Below, piece after piece: positions 60,089-64,000 of a stretch of DNA of 64,000 nucleotides; positions within the stretch are counted from its first letter, which is position 1; every line of letters starts with the position of its first letter. Both the position numbers and the translations under genes were made by a program. Source of the stretch: Alloalcanivorax marinus (GTDB lineage: Bacteria; Pseudomonadota; Gammaproteobacteria; Pseudomonadales; Alcanivoracaceae); assembly GCF_016906305.1 (NCBI RefSeq), contig NZ_JADDOL010000003.1, positions 186,001 to 250,000 of the forward strand, read 5' to 3'. Under the pieces are notes generated by a model. That model was given only the letters and a program-made list of their open reading frames with translations. It searched no databases and was not told the origin of the DNA.

Positions 60089-61525
60089 TTATTCGCTGGC
60101 CGCCACCAGGGTCTGGCCGTGCCGCTCGGAATTGTCGGCGCGCACCAGCAGGTCGTAGTAATGGCGGATGTGGCGCACGTACACCGCCGCCTGGCCGCCG
60201 GGGGCGGCGCCGTACCGCAGCTGGTTCACGTAGGCCGGGTGGTCGAGCAGGGTCAGGCGGGTTTTCACGTCCGCCCAGCGGTCCGGGTCGCCGCCCTGGC
60301 GCTGGGTCAGCACGCGGGCGTCTTCCAGGTGGCCCATGCCCATGTTGTAGGCGGCCAGGGCCATCCAGGTGCGGTCCGGTTCCTGGATGCGGTCCGGCAC
60401 CCGGTCGTGCAGCTGGCGCAGGTAGCCGGCGCCGGCGCGGATGCTCTGGGCCGGGTCGGTGCGGTCGCTGACGCCCATTTCCCGGGCGGTGCGGGTGGTC
60501 AGCATCATCAGGCCCTCGACCCCGGTGGGGGAGATGGCCTGGGCGTCCCACAGGGATTCCTGGTAGGCCATGGCGGCCAGCAGACGCCAGTCGAACCCGG
60601 CGCTGTCGGCGGCCTGACGGAAGTCCGCGGTGTAGTTGGGCAGGCGGTCGTCCAGATGGCGGATGAAACTGCGCGCGGAGTACAGATCCATCTGCTCCAT
60701 CTGCCCATAGAAGCGCTGGGCCAGGCGCTCGGCGGTGCCGTCCGCCTTTACCTGGGTCAGGTAGCGCTGGGCCGCCAGATAGAGGGTGCGGTCGCCGCCG
60801 TCGTTGAACGCCCAGGCCAGCCCCTGATCCCGGTTCAGGGTGAAGCCGGAGGCCAGGTCCGGGAACAGGGCCCGGTGCATGGCGTAGGCGTTGGAGTTGA
60901 CCAGGCCGTAATCCGCCTCGCCCTGTTCCAGCAGGGTCAGCACCTGCTCGGCGGAGCCTTTTTCCACCACCTTGAAGTCCAGGTCCGGGTGTTCGGCGCG
61001 GGCCCGGGCGAGCATCTCGGCGTGGCGGCTGCCGGCGCGCAGCACCACGGTCTTGCCGGCCAGGTCGGCGAGGGCGGTGGGTCGGGCGCTGCCCAGCCGG
61101 TACATCACCAGGGTGTCGACGATCTGATAGGGGGTGCTGTAGCGCAGGCCCTGGCTGCCGTCCTCGCCGGCCAGCAGGGCGGCGGCGGCCAGGTCGGCGC
61201 GGCCACCGCGCACCGCCTTGCGCAGGGCGGCAGTGCTGTCCACCTTGAGCAGGGTCAGCTCCACGCCCAGGCGCTCGGCGAAGCCCTTGGCCAGTTCGTA
61301 CTCCATGCCGGTGAGGCCGTTGGAGTCCCGGTAGACGGTGGTCAGGGAGGGGCGCGTGGCCACGACGAGCTCGCCCCGCGCCTGGATGCGTTCCAGGGCG
61401 GTGGGGGCGGGGCGCAGAGCCATGGTGGCCGCCACGATCACCAGCAGGGCGAGCGGGGCCAGCAAATGCCTGGCCAGACTGTGGCGACCCCCTTGGAAAA
61501 GAGAGGGTTTAAGCAGTGTGGTCAT
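60089..61525 (-). CDS. mltF: Membrane-bound lytic murein transglycosylase F
   Basis: A 478-residue protein. After an N-terminal membrane anchor ('LLAPLALLVIVAATMAL') it has a periplasmic-binding-protein-like domain (about residues 45-265) and a C-terminal SLT lysozyme-like domain whose catalytic Glu is in 'AAMAYQESLWDAQAISPTG' (about 316-334). 'WMALAAYNMGMGHLEDAR' is the usual later motif. It cleaves peptidoglycan with formation of anhydro-muropeptides. The start at 61525 is chosen; a TTG ten codons upstream is possible. It is divergent from purL. Confidence 0.94.
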   Translation of the reverse strand: MTTLLKPSLFQGGRHSLARHLLAPLALLVIVAATMALRPAPTALERIQARGELVVATRPSLTTVYRDSNGLTGMEYELAKGFAERLGVELTLLKVDSTAALRKAVRGGRADLAAAALLAGEDGSQGLRYSTPYQIVDTLVMYRLGSARPTALADLAGKTVVLRAGSRHAEMLARARAEHPDLDFKVVEKGSAEQVLTLLEQGEADYGLVNSNAYAMHRALFPDLASGFTLNRDQGLAWAFNDGGDRTLYLAAQRYLTQVKADGTAERLAQRFYGQMEQMDLYSARSFIRHLDDRLPNYTADFRQAADSAGFDWRLLAAMAYQESLWDAQAISPTGVEGLMMLTTRTAREMGVSDRTDPAQSIRAGAGYLRQLHDRVPDRIQEPDRTWMALAAYNMGMGHLEDARVLTQRQGGDPDRWADVKTRLTLLDHPAYVNQLRYGAAPGGQAAVYVRHIRHYYDLLVRADNSERHGQTLVAASE

Positions 61526-61792
61526 GCCGTGCAGGGTCTCCGGTTGTGATCCCAATCACGTAATGCGGGCGGAATTTTGCATGGCAAGTGCTTAAAAATC
61601 CAGCAAATCCGTTCTCTCGAGGGGTAACCAAAGATGTATTGGCCCCATTGGCGCACCCTATGACCCGCCCCACAACCGGCGGTTCGGCGAATAGGAATTC
61701 CGCCCTCCATCCCTTATCATTGCGGCCCTTGGAGCCCTTGGCTCCGTCGTCTCCCCGTTTACCCACAGTCATCGATGGAAAAAGCCGATCCT
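61526..61792. promoter_or_regulatory. Divergent promoter region between mltF and purL
   Basis: 267 bases without a credible gene; they should hold the promoters of both neighbours. No clear operator or riboswitch was recognised. Confidence 0.4.
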
Positions 61793-64000
61793 ATGCTGAT
61801 CCTCCCAGGTAGCCCGGCGCTGTCCGCCTTTCGTAAGGAAAAACTGCTGGAAGCCCTGCCCCAGGTGGCGGCGCTGTCCGCCCGCTATGTGCACTTCGTG
61901 GAAGTGAGCGCCGATCTCGACGAACGGGAACGGCGGGTGCTGGACAGCCTGCTGCACTACGGCCCCAGCCTGGAAGAGACGGCGGTGGACGGGGACATCT
62001 TCGTGGTTGTGCCGCGGCCGGGCACGGTATCGCCCTGGTCGTCCAAGGCCACCGACATCTGCCACAACGCCGGCCTGGACAAGGTGGTACGGGTGGAGCG
62101 CGGCGTCGAGTACCGGCTGCGGCTGGACGGCGAAGTGCCGCGCCGGGAGCTGGCCGCCGCCCTGCACGACCGCATGGTGGAAGCGGTGCTGGACCGGGTG
62201 GAGGACGCCGACCGTCTGTTCACCCACCATCAGCCCCGGCCGCTGACCACGGTGGACGTGATCGGCGGCGGCCGCGAGGCCCTGGCCGAGGCCAACGGCG
62301 CCCTGGGCCTGGCCCTGGCGGACGACGAGATCGACTACCTGGTGGAGCGCTTCACCGCCCTGGGCCGCAACCCCTCGGACGCCGAGCTGATGATGTTCGC
62401 CCAGGCCAACTCCGAGCATTGCCGCCACAAGATCTTCAACGCCGACTGGACCATCGACGGCGAGGCCCAGCCGCTGAGCCTGTTCGCGATGATCCGCAAC
62501 ACCCACAAGCACGCCCCGGACGGCGTGCTCAGCGCCTACAGCGACAACGCGGCGGTGGTGGAAGGGCCGGTGGCGGACCGCTTCTTCCCGGTGGACCAGA
62601 ACGGCGAGCAGGAATACCGCTACGTCAACGAGCCGGTGCACATGCTGATGAAGGTGGAGACTCATAACCATCCCACCGCCATCGCCCCGCACCCGGGCGC
62701 GGCCACCGGCGCCGGCGGTGAGATCCGCGACGAGGGCGCCACCGGTCGCGGCGGCAAGCCCAAGGCCGGGCTCACCGGCTTCTCGGTGTCCAACCTGCGC
62801 ATCCCCGGCTTCGAGCAGCCCTGGGAAGACGACTACGGCCGCCCGGACCGCATCGCCTCGCCCCTGGACATCATGATCGACGGCCCCCTGGGCGGCGCCG
62901 CCTTCAACAACGAATTCGGCCGCCCCAACCTGTGCGGCTACTTCCGCACCCTGGAACTGCAGGCGCCGGGCATCAACGGCGAGGAGCGCCGTGGCTACCA
63001 CAAGCCGATCATGATCGCCGGTGGCCTGGGCAACGTGCGCGACGGGCATGTGCACAAGAACGAGATTCCCGACGGCGCCAAGGTGATCGTGCTGGGCGGC
63101 CCGGCCATGCTGATCGGCCTGGGCGGCGGTGCCGCCAGTTCCATGGCCAGCGGTGAATCCGACGAGACCCTGGACTTCGCCTCGGTGCAGCGCGGCAACC
63201 CGGAAATCGAACGCCGGGTGCAGGAAGTGATCGACCGCTGCTGGGCCCTGGGCGACGACAACCCCATCGTCTCGGTGCACGACGTGGGCGCCGGCGGCCT
63301 GTCCAACGCACTGCCGGAACTGGTCCACGACCACGACCGGGGCGCGCGGCTGGAGCTGCGCAAGGTGCCCAGCGCCGAACCCGGCATGAGCCCGGTGGAA
63401 ATCTGGTGCAACGAGGCCCAGGAACGCTACGTGCTGGCGGTGCTGCCGGAGGATCTGGAGCGCTTCAGCGCCCTGTGCGACCGGGAGCGGGCGCCGTTCG
63501 CGGTGCTTGGCGAGGCCACCACCGAGGAACACCTGCGGGTGGGCGACGAGCACTTCGGCGACGCGCCGGTGGACCTGCCCATGGACGTGCTGTTCGGCAA
63601 GCCGCCGAAAATGCAGCGCGCCTTTGATCGCGAGGACTTCGAGCGCCGCCCGTTCAGCACCAAGGGCATCAAACTGAAGGACGCCATCGAGCGGGTCATG
63701 CGTCTGCCCACGGTGGCCTCCAAGAGCTTCCTGATCACCATCGGCGACCGCTCGGTGACCGGCCTGGTGCACCGCGACCAGATGGTTGGCCCCTGGCAGG
63801 TGCCGGTGGCCGATTGCGCCGTCACCGCCACCGGCTATAACCAGCGCACCGGTGAGGCCATGGCCATGGGCGAGCGCACCCCGGCGGCCCTGGTCAACGC
63901 CCCCGCCGCCGGCCGCATGGCGGTGGCCGAGACGCTCACCAATCTGGCCGCCGCCCACATCGGCTCGCTGGCCAATATCCGCCTGTCCGCCAACTGGATG
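61793..64000 (+). CDS. purL: Phosphoribosylformylglycinamidine synthase (PurL), 3' end outside window
   Basis: The frame stays open to the window edge, giving the first 736 residues of the single-chain enzyme (family length about 1300). N-terminal '[20 protein letters not shown]' matches PurL; '[20 protein letters not shown]' (about residues 200-219) and '[20 protein letters not shown]' (about 287-306) are diagnostic of the ATP-binding synthetase part, with '[20 protein letters not shown]' later. It converts FGAR to FGAM in purine synthesis using glutamine. The ATG at 61793 is preferred over an in-frame ATG at 61775, by similarity of the N-terminus to relatives. The glutaminase domain lies beyond the window. 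Confidence 0.96.
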   Translation, partial: MLILPGSPALSAFRKEKLLEALPQVAALSARYVHFVEVSADLDERERRVLDSLLHYGPSLEETAVDGDIFVVVPRPGTVSPWSSKATDICHNAGLDKVVRVERGVEYRLRLDGEVPRRELAAALHDRMVEAVLDRVEDADRLFTHHQPRPLTTVDVIGGGREALAEANGALGLALADDEIDYLVERFTALGRNPSDAELMMFAQANSEHCRHKIFNADWTIDGEAQPLSLFAMIRNTHKHAPDGVLSAYSDNAAVVEGPVADRFFPVDQNGEQEYRYVNEPVHMLMKVETHNHPTAIAPHPGAATGAGGEIRDEGATGRGGKPKAGLTGFSVSNLRIPGFEQPWEDDYGRPDRIASPLDIMIDGPLGGAAFNNEFGRPNLCGYFRTLELQAPGINGEERRGYHKPIMIAGGLGNVRDGHVHKNEIPDGAKVIVLGGPAMLIGLGGGAASSMASGESDETLDFASVQRGNPEIERRVQEVIDRCWALGDDNPIVSVHDVGAGGLSNALPELVHDHDRGARLELRKVPSAEPGMSPVEIWCNEAQERYVLAVLPEDLERFSALCDRERAPFAVLGEATTEEHLRVGDEHFGDAPVDLPMDVLFGKPPKMQRAFDREDFERRPFSTKGIKLKDAIERVMRLPTVASKSFLITIGDRSVTGLVHRDQMVGPWQVPVADCAVTATGYNQRTGEAMAMGERTPAALVNAPAAGRMAVAETLTNLAAAHIGSLANIRLSANWM

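Noticed and set aside
61769-63958. Long minus-strand open frame under purL
   Set aside because: The translation is low-complexity His/Gly/Ala/Val, and purL on the plus strand is unmistakable.

Overview
The window reads as a chromosomal segment of a GC-rich gammaproteobacterium, most likely in or near the Alcanivoracaceae or Pseudomonadales. The reasons are the housekeeping order tadA - mltF - purL with purT beside it, REP-type palindromes between housekeeping genes, and two trimeric-porin genes. No rRNA, tRNA, CRISPR array, insertion sequence or integrase was seen. Genes are tightly packed. The AT-richer stretches are mainly promoter regions (3261-3922, 31871-32242 and 34564-34899).

Layout. 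(a) 1-3260: the end of an MDR oxidoreductase gene, a proline-racemase-family gene, a small thioredoxin-like gene and a porin. (b) 3261-23503: the most striking part, a catabolic island. A complete 2-aminophenol meta-cleavage operon (amnB-A-C-F-H-G-E-D, 10129-17459) is bracketed by two diverged copies of one module: IclR regulator, amidohydrolase-fold protein, and ABC permease, ATPase and binding protein (3923-8686 and 17683-23503, the second with two binding proteins). An arylformamidase-like alpha/beta hydrolase and a SnoaL-like protein link the first module to the dioxygenase genes. (c) 23452-30769: a DHA2-type exporter, a Tat-exported aldo/keto reductase with an NTP/NDP-exchanger-like membrane protein, a divergent SDR/LysR pair, an AraC regulator and a LysE exporter. 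(d) 30815-42874: a second catabolic island with a porin, a lactonase-like amidohydrolase, a Rid protein, a complete TctCBA transporter, a flavin-reductase-like protein, an IclR regulator, HpaG1/G2/H/I and an aldehyde dehydrogenase. (e) 42968-64000: mostly core genes, including a FAN1-type nuclease with an XPD/DinG-like helicase, acyl-CoA metabolism genes near a PaaX-like regulator, a MATE exporter, thioesterase and TetR genes, then purT, tadA, mltF and purL (cut by the window end).

How the genes may work together. In island (b) an unknown precursor would be imported by the ABC systems and converted to 2-aminophenol by hydrolases. AmnBA would open the ring, AmnC oxidise, AmnD deaminate, and AmnE, F, G and H yield pyruvate and acetyl-CoA. 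A strong intrinsic terminator lies between amnA and amnC, and amnC starts with TTG, so ring cleavage is probably expressed above the lower pathway. Both amidohydrolase-fold proteins appear to lack a usual metal-site histidine and the catalytic aspartate, which makes their reaction the most open question. Island (d) holds the lower half of the homoprotocatechuate pathway (ending in pyruvate and succinic semialdehyde, then succinate) without the ring-cleavage dioxygenase HpaD or isomerase HpaF. A lactonase-like hydrolase and a Rid protein are there instead, so it may serve an uncharacterised, perhaps nitrogen-containing, carboxylic acid. A repeated palindrome, GTCCA-N5-TGGAC, in its divergent promoter region is a good candidate operator for its IclR regulator.

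All family assignments come from reading motifs by eye, with no database search. Substrates are inferences.
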